Source of the DNA: Christensenella hongkongensis
GTDB taxonomy: Bacteria; Bacillota; Clostridia; Christensenellales; Christensenellaceae
Length of the DNA stretch: 61,850 nt
Assembly (NCBI RefSeq): GCF_000981035.1
Contig: NZ_LAYJ01000105.1
Coordinates: forward strand, 1 to 61,850
Direction of reading: 5' to 3'
The first letter of the stretch is position 1, and each line of letters starts with the position of its first letter. Position numbers and translations under genes: made by a program. The notes below the pieces were generated by a model. That model saw only the letters and a list, made by a program, of their open reading frames with translations, was not told the origin of the DNA and searched no databases. Positions 1 to 7,900 of this stretch are shown here, in pieces.

Positions 1-57
1 AAAAAGAAGCCGGAAACCGCCACAGAAGAGGAAGAAGCGGGAGATGACGGCAAATGA
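1..57 (+). CDS. motA: C-terminal tail of an upstream gene, probably motA (partial)
   Basis: The frame is open from the window edge to a TGA at 55-57 and encodes 18 hydrophilic residues rich in Lys and Glu, ending in GDDGK. The stop overlaps the ATG of motB by four bases (ATGA), the classic coupling of motA and motB. A charged cytoplasmic tail fits MotA, but no diagnostic domain lies inside the window. The identity therefore rests on position only. Confidence 0.55.
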   Translation, partial: KKKPETATEEEEAGDDGK

Positions 58-863
58 GCGATAAAAGGCAGAAGAAAAAGCGCGAGTCAGACGGCGCAAA
101 CTGGATGGACACCTATGGTGACTTTGTGACGCTGCTTTTGACGTTTTTCGTTATGCTGTTTGCATCTTCCCAGATGAGTGAATCGAAATGGATTCGTATT
201 GTGGAATCGTTTACCGGGGAACCGGCTGCGTCGATCGTGGAGCCGATTGATCCCTTAAACCCCACATCGGGGTTTGCGCCCAGCGACTATATTCCAAAGG
301 TTACGCCGCGGGATAAGACGGAAGAAGATAAGGCCAGTAATGACAATCCTGAAGAGAACGAATACGACCAGGAGCTTGCGGCGGTATTTAATGACCTGTA
401 TGAGCAGCTCCAGCAGTATGTAAATGATAACGGCCTGCAAAACACGATTGCGTTGGAAAAGGAAGGGGAATATATCTATATTACGGTTCTGGACGGAATT
501 TTGTTCGACGAATTAAAGGCCGATATCAGGGATGAGAATGCCGAGAATATTCTGAATAATGTCGCAACTATGATCGCAAATTCGCAAAACAGCGTCAGGG
601 CGATTACGGTACAGGGCCATACGGACAGTACGCCCATCAAAAACACAACGCAGTTCAAGGACAACTGGTCGCTCTCTTCCGAACGCGCGAATGAAGTAAA
701 GCGGTATATGACGGAGCACAGCGATCTGACGGATGACAAGTTTTATACGACGGGGAGGGCGGATCAGGATCCCGTCGCCCCAAATGATACGGAAGAAAAC
801 CGGCAGAAGAACCGGCGCGTCAAGTTCATTGTGCAGAGCATGAACGCCCCGCCTGACAAATAA
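54..863 (+). CDS. motB: Flagellar motor stator protein MotB
   Basis: Peptidoglycan-anchored half of the MotA/MotB proton (or sodium) channel that drives flagellar rotation. The 269-residue protein has a basic N-terminus and one membrane segment at about 24-40. The ion-binding Asp is D23 in the TYGDFVTLLLTFF stretch, which aligns with the channel aspartate of MotB. An acidic disordered linker spans about 75-110, and an OmpA-like peptidoglycan-binding domain spans about 130-265 (QGHTDSTP and NRRVKFIV motifs). The length is usual for the family. It is translationally coupled to the gene before it and followed 50 bases later by fliL, so it probably belongs to one long flagellar transcript starting outside the window. 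Confidence 0.95.
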   Translation: MSDKRQKKKRESDGANWMDTYGDFVTLLLTFFVMLFASSQMSESKWIRIVESFTGEPAASIVEPIDPLNPTSGFAPSDYIPKVTPRDKTEEDKASNDNPEENEYDQELAAVFNDLYEQLQQYVNDNGLQNTIALEKEGEYIYITVLDGILFDELKADIRDENAENILNNVATMIANSQNSVRAITVQGHTDSTPIKNTTQFKDNWSLSSERANEVKRYMTEHSDLTDDKFYTTGRADQDPVAPNDTEENRQKNRRVKFIVQSMNAPPDK

Positions 864-913
864 ACGGGCATAGAGGTATTGGAAAACGATAACAGCAAAG
901 GATACAGGAAAAG

Positions 914-1339
914 ATGAAGAAGAAAATTGTACCGATCATAATTGTGGTAATTGTAGTTGCAGCGGCATTCTTTGTATATTTTAACTTTTTTGCGAATAAA
1001 GACGAGACGGATCAGGGCGCGACAGGAACCAATTATGAGGAAATTTATTACTATGTTCCCGGTGAATATTTCGTAACAAATATTGTAGACAGCACTGCTC
1101 TGTGCAAAACCAGTACTTCGCTTGCGCTTTCAGGTAAGGATCAGACTACTTTCCTGGAAACGAATGTAGCGGTAATCAGAAACGAAATTGTAAAGGTGCT
1201 GCGCTCGCATAATGAAGAAGACCTCCGCACTCCGGGGGCAATCGACCAACTGGAGCAGGAAATGACGGCTGCAATTCAGGCGGAGTTACAGCTTACTGAC
1301 CTGGTGCAGGTTTTTATCAGTGATTTCGTTATACAGTAG
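914..1339 (+). CDS. fliL: Flagellar basal-body-associated protein FliL
   Basis: FliL is a single-pass membrane protein that surrounds the stator and supports motor torque. The 141-residue product has an N-terminal membrane helix (IVPIIIVVIVVAAAFFVYF) and an extracellular FliL domain. That domain contains the conserved 'yyvPGeyFvtNI' region and a C-terminal 'VqVFISDFVIQ' strand. It sits between motB and fliM, the common Gram-positive order. AGGAAAAG precedes the ATG. Confidence 0.9.
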   Translation: MKKKIVPIIIVVIVVAAAFFVYFNFFANKDETDQGATGTNYEEIYYYVPGEYFVTNIVDSTALCKTSTSLALSGKDQTTFLETNVAVIRNEIVKVLRSHNEEDLRTPGAIDQLEQEMTAAIQAELQLTDLVQVFISDFVIQ

Positions 1340-1389
1340 CCAGAAAAAGGCCATTACTTATATATTTTACAGCATACAAACAATTCATA

Positions 1390-1446
1390 GCGCACGCTGT
1401 GCGCATGGAAATGTTGTTGCGTAGCAGTTTTATGCAAATGTTGCAT
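1390..1446. other. Two small perfect hairpins upstream of fliM
   Basis: The 152-bp gap before fliM holds two perfect inverted repeats with 6-bp arms and 3-nt loops: GCGCAC/GTGCGC at 1390-1404 and ATGCAA/TTGCAT at 1432-1446. Neither is followed by a T run, so they do not look like terminators. They may be RNA processing or stability elements. No convincing promoter was found in this gap. Confidence 0.4.
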
Positions 1447-1491
1447 GCGCCACAATTTCAGAAACTGCAATAGTCTTTAGGAGGAAGCTAA

Positions 1492-2487
1492 TTGGCGAAT
1501 GTATTATCGCAAAATGAAATAGACGAGCTGCTGAATGCGCTGAACGCAGGGGAGGACCTTTCGCTTGGCGACGAAACGAACGATCATTCAAACAGCGTGC
1601 GAATCTATGATTTTCGAACTGCAAATAAATTTTATAAGGAGCAGATGCGAACCCTTAATGTCGTATATGACAGCTTCGCGTATCTGTTTGCCAATAAACT
1701 GACAGGGCTCCTGCACACGGTTTGTACGGTGGAGGTCGTGTCGGTGGAGGAACAAAGCTTTGGCGAATTCAATAATTCGCTTCCCTCGCCCGTTGTGCTT
1801 GGGGTGATCGATATGAAGCCGTTTCAGGGTTCGATCCTTGTAGAGCTTTCTTCAACGCTCGTCTATGCGCTGATCAGCAGGTTGTTTGGCGGTGCGGCGG
1901 ATTATTCGCAAAACGAAAAATCGTTTACGGAAATCGAAATGTCTATTGTGGAAAATATTCTGCACCAGATGATTGGCGTGCTCAAGGAAGCGTGGGAGAA
2001 GATCGTCGATGTGCACCCCATCCTGACAAGCATTGAAAACAGCTCGCAGTTTACGCAGATCGCGGCTATGAATGAACCGGCGGCTATTGTTACGATGAAT
2101 ACGAAGCTGGACGAGATTGAAGGAATCATATCCTTTTGTATCCCGCATTTTTCGATCCAGCCGGTGGCAAAGGAACTGAATACCGTAAACTGGACGCTCG
2201 CCGATACTGTGACGGAAGCAAAGGAAAGCAAGCAAAAAACACTGGAGGAGCAGCTTAACAATACTTATGTGACGCTGCAGGCCACCTTTAACGAAACAAA
2301 GGCGCCTCTTTCTGAAATTATCGGTATGCAGGTGGGGGACGTTATCTGCCTGGATCATGGAATCAGGGACGGGATTAATGTAAGCGTTGAATCGATTCCC
2401 AAATTTATGGGTGTGATTGGTACGGAAAATCATAAATATGCAGTACAGGTAGCAAAGATTATCAAGGAGAATGAGAACATTGAGTAA
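1492..2487 (+). CDS. fliM: Flagellar motor switch protein FliM
   Basis: FliM is the C-ring switch subunit that binds phosphorylated CheY and sets rotation direction. The TTG start at 1492 is fixed by AGGAGG at 1479-1484 and yields the CheY-binding peptide LSQNEIDELLNAL at residues 5-17. A CheC-like middle domain follows (about 45-230). A C-terminal SpoA domain (about 250-325) contacts FliN/FliY. At 331 residues the length is typical. The gene overlaps the reading frame of fliY, implying coupled translation of the two switch proteins. Confidence 0.96.
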   Translation: MANVLSQNEIDELLNALNAGEDLSLGDETNDHSNSVRIYDFRTANKFYKEQMRTLNVVYDSFAYLFANKLTGLLHTVCTVEVVSVEEQSFGEFNNSLPSPVVLGVIDMKPFQGSILVELSSTLVYALISRLFGGAADYSQNEKSFTEIEMSIVENILHQMIGVLKEAWEKIVDVHPILTSIENSSQFTQIAAMNEPAAIVTMNTKLDEIEGIISFCIPHFSIQPVAKELNTVNWTLADTVTEAKESKQKTLEEQLNNTYVTLQATFNETKAPLSEIIGMQVGDVICLDHGIRDGINVSVESIPKFMGVIGTENHKYAVQVAKIIKENENIE

Positions 2488-3673
2488 TGAAGTTTTAGAC
2501 CAGGACCAGATTGAGCAGATGCTCGTAGAGGCAGGGCAGGTGAGTGAGGGGCCGGACCTGTTAACGGATGATTATCTGACAAAAAATGAACAGGATCTGC
2601 TTGGCGAAATCGGCAATATCTGTATGGGCACCTCAGCCACTACAATGTCTACGCTTCTTGGACGAAAAGTAGGAATCACAACGCCGATGATATCGATCCA
2701 CACGCTCGATTCCCTGAGCAGGGAGTATCCTGTGCCGCTTGTGGTTTCCGAGGTGCAGTATACCGAGGGGCTTGAGGGAAATAATTTACTGATTTTAAAA
2801 GAATATGACGTAGCGCTGATAACAAATCTGATGCTTGGCGATGAGGAGGAAGTGGATCCCGATCACATTGAGCTTACAGAGATACATATGAGCGCTATGG
2901 GGGAGATCATGAATCAGATGGTCGGATCTTCGGCGACGGCGCTCGCAGATATCCTGCACAAGCTGGTAAATATTTCCACACCGACCACCAGACGGCTGGT
3001 GATGGACAGCGGCGTAGTGTCGGACTCCTTTGCGGATCCGGAAAGCCCGCTTGTAAAGATCAGCTTTAAAATGGAAATCGAAGATTTGCTTACGAGCGAG
3101 ATTATGCAGATTATACCGGTGGAATTTGCAAAGAGTACGGCGGACAGCGTTTGGCGTCAAATGCAGGAGGACACGGGAATGACGGAAGAGCCATTGACTT
3201 CTGTGCCTGCTGCGCAAGTACCGGCGACGCCTGCACAGCAGGCGCAGCCGCAAAGCAACCCGCAGCCTGCCGCCGAATATGTGCAGCCGCAAGGAGATAT
3301 GCAGCCGGCGTACAACGCTCCGGAAAATAATGTAATCCGGGAACGGCAGAACATACGGGTATCGGAACCGCAATTTCCAAGCTTTAATAATATATCCGGG
3401 AACCCGCAGATACCGTCGCTGGACAATATCGAGATGATTATGGACGTTCCGATGAACGTAACTGTGGAGCTTGGTAAAACACATAAAAAGATCAGGGATA
3501 TTCTTGATTTTAATATCGGATCGGTGATCGTCCTGGACAGAATAGCCGGGGACATGGTGGACATCCTTGTGAATGGAAAGTGTATCGGCAAGGGCGAGGT
3601 AGTTGTCATTGACGATAATTATGGAATCCGCATTACGGAAATTAATATGCCAAATGCAAACGATTTGATTTGA
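2480..3673 (+). CDS. fliY: Flagellar switch phosphatase FliY (CheC-FliN type)
   Basis: FliY is a Gram-positive switch protein that dephosphorylates CheY-P and supplies the FliN-like ring. An N-terminal QDQIEQML helix resembles the FliM CheY-binding peptide. The CheC-type phosphatase domain has both active-site signatures (E-I-G-N-I-C-M-G and E-I-M-N-Q-M-V-G). A Pro/Gln/Ala-rich linker (about 235-300) and a C-terminal SpoA domain follow. The ATG at 2471 lies only one base after AAGGAG (2464-2469). The in-frame TTG at 2480 has normal spacing, so I prefer it (397 residues). Either choice overlaps fliM. Confidence 0.94.
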   Translation: MSNEVLDQDQIEQMLVEAGQVSEGPDLLTDDYLTKNEQDLLGEIGNICMGTSATTMSTLLGRKVGITTPMISIHTLDSLSREYPVPLVVSEVQYTEGLEGNNLLILKEYDVALITNLMLGDEEEVDPDHIELTEIHMSAMGEIMNQMVGSSATALADILHKLVNISTPTTRRLVMDSGVVSDSFADPESPLVKISFKMEIEDLLTSEIMQIIPVEFAKSTADSVWRQMQEDTGMTEEPLTSVPAAQVPATPAQQAQPQSNPQPAAEYVQPQGDMQPAYNAPENNVIRERQNIRVSEPQFPSFNNISGNPQIPSLDNIEMIMDVPMNVTVELGKTHKKIRDILDFNIGSVIVLDRIAGDMVDILVNGKCIGKGEVVVIDDNYGIRITEINMPNANDLI

Positions 3674-3694
3674 GCGGAAATGGGGTAGAACTCT

Positions 3695-4768
3695 TTGAAA
3701 GCTATCGGCAACGAAAATAAAATAAAGCTGCTCATTGTGGATGATTCCGTATTTTACAGGACGGCAATCGCAAATTCGCTGATCAATCATCCTAAAATAC
3801 AGGTTGTGGGCACTGCGGAAAACCCATTTGACGCAAAGGATAAAATACTTGCCCTGAAACCGGATGTTATGACGCTGGACGTTGAGATGCCAAAAATGAG
3901 CGGCATTGATTTTTTAAAGATTATGATGCAGCAAAGGCCGATGCCGGTTGTGGTGGTAAGCTCCGTATCGGGCATTGTTTTTGAAGCGATGCGTGCGGGT
4001 GCGGTTGATTTTGTTGCGAAGCCATCCGCCGGCCAAAAAGGATGTCTCGAATCGTTTACCCAGGAAATTGCAGCCAAAATTGTAATTGCATCCAAAGCTT
4101 CCATGAAACGATTCCAAAGGCCGGCTAAGCCTGCCGCAAATACAAAAACGGTAAATGTAGCTCCGGGAGTGACTGTGGGTAATCCCTACGGACTGATTGC
4201 GCTTGGGGCTTCGACAGGAGGAACGGAAGCGACGAGCGTTATTTTGCGGAGACTTCCTAAAAATATTCCGGGAATGGTTGTAACGCAGCACATGCCGCCG
4301 GTTTTTACCAATATGTACGCACAGAGGCTGGATAAAGAATGTGCCGTTTCGGTCAAGGAAGCCGCGGATAACGATGTTGTAAAACCCGGATGGGTGTATA
4401 TTGCCCCGGGAGACAAACACCTCACGGTTACAAAAAGCGGAAACGATATGGTATTGCATTGCCGGGCGGGGGATAAGGTCAACGGGCACTGTCCGTCGGT
4501 GGATGTGATGTTCCAGTCGGTCGCTAAATTTGCAGATCAGAGCACGGTGGGGATTTTGCTCACGGGAATGGGCGCGGATGGCGCGCAGGGATTGCTCGAA
4601 ATGAAAAATAAGGGCGCATTTACGATTGGTCAGGATGAAGCGACATGCGTCGTATACGGTATGCCGATGGTCGCGAAAAAATTAGGCGCCGTAACAAAGC
4701 AAGAGCCGCTCGAGGAGATTGCTCCTGCGTTGATGAATTACCTGGTTGCGGGAAACGTCAAAAAATAA
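3695..4768 (+). CDS. cheB: Chemotaxis protein-glutamate methylesterase CheB
   Basis: CheB removes methyl groups from (and deamidates) chemoreceptors, resetting adaptation. The response-regulator receiver spans about 10-130, with acidic pocket D16/D17 and phospho-acceptor D62 in TLDVEMPKMSG. A short linker leads to the methylesterase domain. Its catalytic triad is Ser173 (GASTGG), His199 (TQHMPP) and Asp295 (TGMGADG). The start is TTG at 3695. The Shine-Dalgarno is weak (GGAAATGGGG). The partners cheA, cheW, cheC and cheD are not nearby. cheR lies about 7 kb downstream. Confidence 0.95.
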   Translation: MKAIGNENKIKLLIVDDSVFYRTAIANSLINHPKIQVVGTAENPFDAKDKILALKPDVMTLDVEMPKMSGIDFLKIMMQQRPMPVVVVSSVSGIVFEAMRAGAVDFVAKPSAGQKGCLESFTQEIAAKIVIASKASMKRFQRPAKPAANTKTVNVAPGVTVGNPYGLIALGASTGGTEATSVILRRLPKNIPGMVVTQHMPPVFTNMYAQRLDKECAVSVKEAADNDVVKPGWVYIAPGDKHLTVTKSGNDMVLHCRAGDKVNGHCPSVDVMFQSVAKFADQSTVGILLTGMGADGAQGLLEMKNKGAFTIGQDEATCVVYGMPMVAKKLGAVTKQEPLEEIAPALMNYLVAGNVKK

Positions 4769-4773
4769 AGCCG

Positions 4774-5064
4774 CTATGGTTTGATTCTGGAATGGAACTC
4801 GCTGTCCTTCTGGCTCAGGAACACCAGTATCTGCGCGACGGCCTCGTACAGCTTGGGAGGGATCGCATCGCCGACGGACAGCTTTACCAGAACGTCCGAA
4901 AGGGATTTATCCTCAACGATGGGAATGTTGTGTTCCTCGGCGGACTCAATGATTTTTTCAGCGACATAGCCGGTGCCGAGGGCGGAAATAATTGGAGCGT
5001 TGTCACGCTCAGGATCGTATTTTAAGGCTGCGGCCTGTGAGCCCGGTTTTGAATTGGTTTTCAT
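4774..5064 (-). CDS. FlhB-like cytoplasmic-domain protein (YlqH/FhlB type)
   Basis: The 96-residue protein matches only the post-cleavage C-terminal half of the export-gate protein FlhB: LKYD near the start, 'ApiisAlGtGyvAekI', 'hniPivEDksLs' and 'dAIPpkLYeAVAqIL'. It lacks membrane helices and the NPTH cleavage site. In Bacillus such genes (ylqH) pair with a FliK-like gene (ylqG). Here it is divergent from one, with a 105-bp shared regulatory gap. It is the only minus-strand gene in the flagellar island. It may modulate export specificity or partially replace FlhB-CC, but that role is inferred. Confidence 0.85.
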   Translation of the reverse strand: MKTNSKPGSQAAALKYDPERDNAPIISALGTGYVAEKIIESAEEHNIPIVEDKSLSDVLVKLSVGDAIPPKLYEAVAQILVFLSQKDSEFHSRIKP

Positions 5065-5099
5065 CTGGTACTCCGTATCGGTTGATTGGGAAAACGTAT

Positions 5100-5129
5100 A
5101 AATCCCTTTATAGTTTATCGAAGGGATTT
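5100..5129. repeat. Perfect 9-bp inverted repeat between divergent flhB-like and fliK-like genes
   Basis: AAATCCCTT at 5100-5108 is mirrored by AAGGGATTT at 5121-5129 around a 12-base spacer. It overlaps the candidate minus-strand sigma-28 -10 element, so it could be an operator or an RNA hairpin at the 5' end of one transcript. Confidence 0.45.
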
Positions 5130-5141
5130 GGCAAATGATTA
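5115..5141 (-). promoter_or_regulatory. Candidate sigma-28 promoter for the flhB-like gene
   Basis: Read on the minus strand, this is TAAT, exactly 15 bases, then TTCGATAA, close to the sigma-28 consensus TAAA-N15-GCCGATAA. The start codon at 5064 would lie about 45 bases downstream of initiation. The -35 has one mismatch, and the -10 differs at its first two bases. Confidence 0.45.
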
Positions 5142-5169
5142 GCGCTTTTGCGTAAGAAAGGGATTACAA

Positions 5170-6873
5170 ATGCAGATATCGGGTATGATGCAGGTTTCTC
5201 CTGCGGGAAACGGGAATAAGCCAGGAATTGGCGGCGGATTGTCTGCATTTGAGCGCCTTGCTCCCGGGCAGAGCACACAGGCGCAGGTTGTGGAAGTTTC
5301 TGAAGGAAAGCTGACGCTTAAGACCGCAACCGGCGATTTGGTTCAGGCGGATTTCCCCAAAGATTCAGGGATTGTGCCCGGTGACGTTTTAGAGCTGACG
5401 CTCGTAACAAAGGGCGAAGGCCAGATGCAGCTCCGCCTTACGGCAATCAACGGGCAGACGGTGAATCTGGAAGCGAACGAAATGCAGGTATACCTGATGA
5501 ACATGGGGGTGCAGCCCTCGGAAAGCAATACAAAGGCAGCCCAGTTTTTGCTGGACAGGAATGTATTTCCGACAGCGGCAAAAATCAGCACGCTGCTGAA
5601 AATAGCGGAGCAGTTTCCGTTGCTCGAGGCGGCGGTGGCGTTTTTCATGGCGGAAAACGAGGTGCCGGTTACAAGGCAGAACGTTGAGACTTTGCAGAGA
5701 TGGTTTTCACAGCCGCAGCCCATTGGCGATACTGCACAGGAGCTGAGCAATATTCTCGAGCAAATGATAACAAGCGGGCAAACTGTGGAGGAAAAGCCTG
5801 ATTTTATAGAATCTTTTTTGAACCGTGTTTCGGCTCAGGAAGGGCAGGCAGCAACGAAAAGCATTGCACCGGAAGCGTTGCGCGCTTTGGCACAGCAGCT
5901 TTCCGGTCTTGAAGAAGGACAGGCGGTAGCCGCAATACAAAAATTTACAGCGGCTGTGCAGGTGACGCAGGAGCAGAAAGCAGCCCTGAGCGCGATTCTG
6001 GTTGGAGCCTACGAGACCGCAAAACACACACAGGCAGCGAGCGAGGCTCAAATGCCTGCAAGCGAAGCCGCGCCACAGGAACAGGCCGGCATCCAGAAGC
6101 AACAGATTGCGGAAGGACAGGAGCAGCCTGCGGGAAGAACAGACAGGCAGGCACAGGGAAGCGCCGCAGGAAGAGAAACAGCGGCAGCTACCGGACAGGG
6201 GGTTCCTTTACAGGAACAGCCGGTACAGAGACAGGGCGGCAACGGTCAGGCTGTACAGGAAGCAAAACAGATCATCCAAGCGCTGGAGAAATTTTTCACA
6301 CCGGTCAGGCAGGATGCGGAAAATGCGGCAGTGTTGCAGCAGGCGCTTAAAGGGCAACAGGCGCTCGCGGAGAATGTAAGGGAGAACGCGGCAAGGCTGA
6401 CGGGCGAAGGGGGGTATCTCACGCAAAAAGCGGGAGAAATGTCCTCGCAGATTAAAATCGGCGCAGAGCTGAATCATTTTTATTATTGCCAGATACCCTT
6501 TGAAACCGGTGGGAATAAGAACACTGCAGAGCTATATGTGTTTGAACGCAACCGTGGAAAACAGGAGGGTGAGCGCACGCGTATGACGGTGTTGATTGCC
6601 CTGGAAACCCAATATATGGGAAGGGTGGAGTCTGTGCTCAGGACGGAAAGCGGGGAGCTTACGGTTGAGCTAAGGGTGGAGAACGAACGCGTGGAACGAT
6701 TTTTACAGGAAGCCGCAGAGCAGCTAGCCGGCGAGCTGAAAGAAAGCGACTTTAAAATTGGCGGGATCAGCGTATGCCGGATCAAAACGCCTGTAACGCC
6801 GCTCAACGCGACGCAAGCGCTTGGAGCAGAAGCGCCAGCAGCACGGGTGGAAGGAATCGATATCAGGATTTGA
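5170..6873 (+). CDS. fliK: FliK-family flagellar hook-length control protein
   Basis: The protein is 567 residues. An ordered N-terminal part (about 30-110) has a repeated 'v.gd.leLtvv..g..qlrL' fold seen in YlqG/FliK-like proteins. A Gln/Ala/Glu-rich ruler-like stretch covers about 280-370, and a C-terminal FliK domain covers about 430-545. FliK-type proteins are secreted through the flagellar exporter, measure the hook and signal FlhB to change specificity. The divergent FlhB-like neighbour supports this. A second, canonical fliK might exist with flgD/flgE outside the window, so whether this is the main ruler or a YlqG-like paralogue is open. Confidence 0.72.
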   Translation: MQISGMMQVSPAGNGNKPGIGGGLSAFERLAPGQSTQAQVVEVSEGKLTLKTATGDLVQADFPKDSGIVPGDVLELTLVTKGEGQMQLRLTAINGQTVNLEANEMQVYLMNMGVQPSESNTKAAQFLLDRNVFPTAAKISTLLKIAEQFPLLEAAVAFFMAENEVPVTRQNVETLQRWFSQPQPIGDTAQELSNILEQMITSGQTVEEKPDFIESFLNRVSAQEGQAATKSIAPEALRALAQQLSGLEEGQAVAAIQKFTAAVQVTQEQKAALSAILVGAYETAKHTQAASEAQMPASEAAPQEQAGIQKQQIAEGQEQPAGRTDRQAQGSAAGRETAAATGQGVPLQEQPVQRQGGNGQAVQEAKQIIQALEKFFTPVRQDAENAAVLQQALKGQQALAENVRENAARLTGEGGYLTQKAGEMSSQIKIGAELNHFYYCQIPFETGGNKNTAELYVFERNRGKQEGERTRMTVLIALETQYMGRVESVLRTESGELTVELRVENERVERFLQEAAEQLAGELKESDFKIGGISVCRIKTPVTPLNATQALGAEAPAARVEGIDIRI

Positions 6874-6894
6874 GTCCTTATAACGGAGGAGAAA

Positions 6895-7806
6895 ATGTCT
6901 ACGATCAATGGAATCAATTCAAATTTGTATAACGGCACGGCCACGGGTACGTCGCAAAGCGGCTCAAACAACAATATGTTTCTTGAGCTTCTGAGCAGTT
7001 ACATGGGCTCGCAGGCCGGATCAATCGGGGGCTTTGCTGATTCTTCCTCATCAGGCAGCTCTATGAGCGGGCTTCTTGGCGGAATGGGCGGCTCTGACAG
7101 CAGTATGATGCTTATGTTAATGATGATTTTGTTATCGCAGCAGAAAAGCGGAAACACAAACCTTACCGGCAGCACGGGGACGACGTCGCAATGCCAGCAT
7201 TATTTTGTGGATTCTTACCAGAATGCAGCGCAGCAAGGAATACCAAGCTCGTCCTGGCTGCCGTCCAATCCATCGCTTACCAACCATGTCGGAGAACGCA
7301 GCGCACAGGCGTACGAAAGCGTGATCGATCAGTTTGGAGTGGAAACGAATGAACGCTACCGTGTCAATAAAAACGGTACAGGAGATACATACTGCAATAT
7401 TTTTGCGTGGGATGTGACGCGCGCGATGAGGGCGGAGATACCCCATTTTATCAATACGGCGACGGGCGTGCCTATGGCCTCGGCAGGCGCGAATGCGAAA
7501 GAGCTTGATGCGAACGGCGTGAACGACTGGCTGAACGGTAATGGAGCCGCTTATGGATGGAGAAAAGCAACCGCTGAGGAAGCGCAGCAATATGCGAACG
7601 CAGGGATGCCCGCGGTAACATCGTGGAAAAATCCTTCGGGGCACGGACACCTGCAGGTGGTGAGGCCATCCGCAGACGGAACTTACGACCAAACGCGTGG
7701 AGTCGCGATCGCACAGGCGGGCAGGCAGTTGATTCGCAACGGATATTGCTCCGACGCATACAGCAATAATACGATGTCACAAATCGACTATTTTGTGCAT
7801 ATTTGA
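6895..7806 (+). CDS. Putative cysteine peptidoglycan hydrolase without signal peptide
   Basis: The product is 303 residues. The N-terminal ~105 residues are low-complexity Ser/Gly/Asn/Met with a Met-rich patch (MMLMLMMILL). The C-terminal domain carries C167 in GDTYCNIFAWD and H250/H252 in SGHGHLQVV, the Cys...His layout of CHAP/NlpC-P60 wall hydrolases. There is no Sec signal peptide. Together with its place between fliK and fliD, this suggests export by the flagellar secretion system to open the wall for the rod. GGAGG precedes the ATG. The hydrolase assignment comes from motif layout and remains to be confirmed. Confidence 0.6.
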   Translation: MSTINGINSNLYNGTATGTSQSGSNNNMFLELLSSYMGSQAGSIGGFADSSSSGSSMSGLLGGMGGSDSSMMLMLMMILLSQQKSGNTNLTGSTGTTSQCQHYFVDSYQNAAQQGIPSSSWLPSNPSLTNHVGERSAQAYESVIDQFGVETNERYRVNKNGTGDTYCNIFAWDVTRAMRAEIPHFINTATGVPMASAGANAKELDANGVNDWLNGNGAAYGWRKATAEEAQQYANAGMPAVTSWKNPSGHGHLQVVRPSADGTYDQTRGVAIAQAGRQLIRNGYCSDAYSNNTMSQIDYFVHI

Positions 7807-7816
7807 AGAAAAGCAT

Positions 7817-7843
7817 TAAAGTTTTTGGCAAACAATACGATAT
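7817..7843 (+). promoter_or_regulatory. Sigma-28 promoter for fliD operon
   Basis: TAAA at 7817-7820, exactly 15 bases, then TACGATAT at 7836-7843. This matches sigma-28 (SigD/FliA) consensus and lies 58 bases before the fliD ATG. The spacer begins GTTTTTGG, as in the flagellin promoter. Confidence 0.8.
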
Positions 7844-7900
7844 AAACAGTGTAAGACCGTTTGTTTACCAAACGAAATGTTTTGAAAGGAAGTATGAATT

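Noticed and set aside
861-892. Sigma-28-like pair TAAA...AACGATAA before fliL
   Set aside because: The spacer is 20 bases instead of 15, so it is not a usable promoter.
2795-3790. Antisense frame of 331 codons opposite fliY
   Set aside because: Spans the fliY-cheB junction and has no domain pattern.
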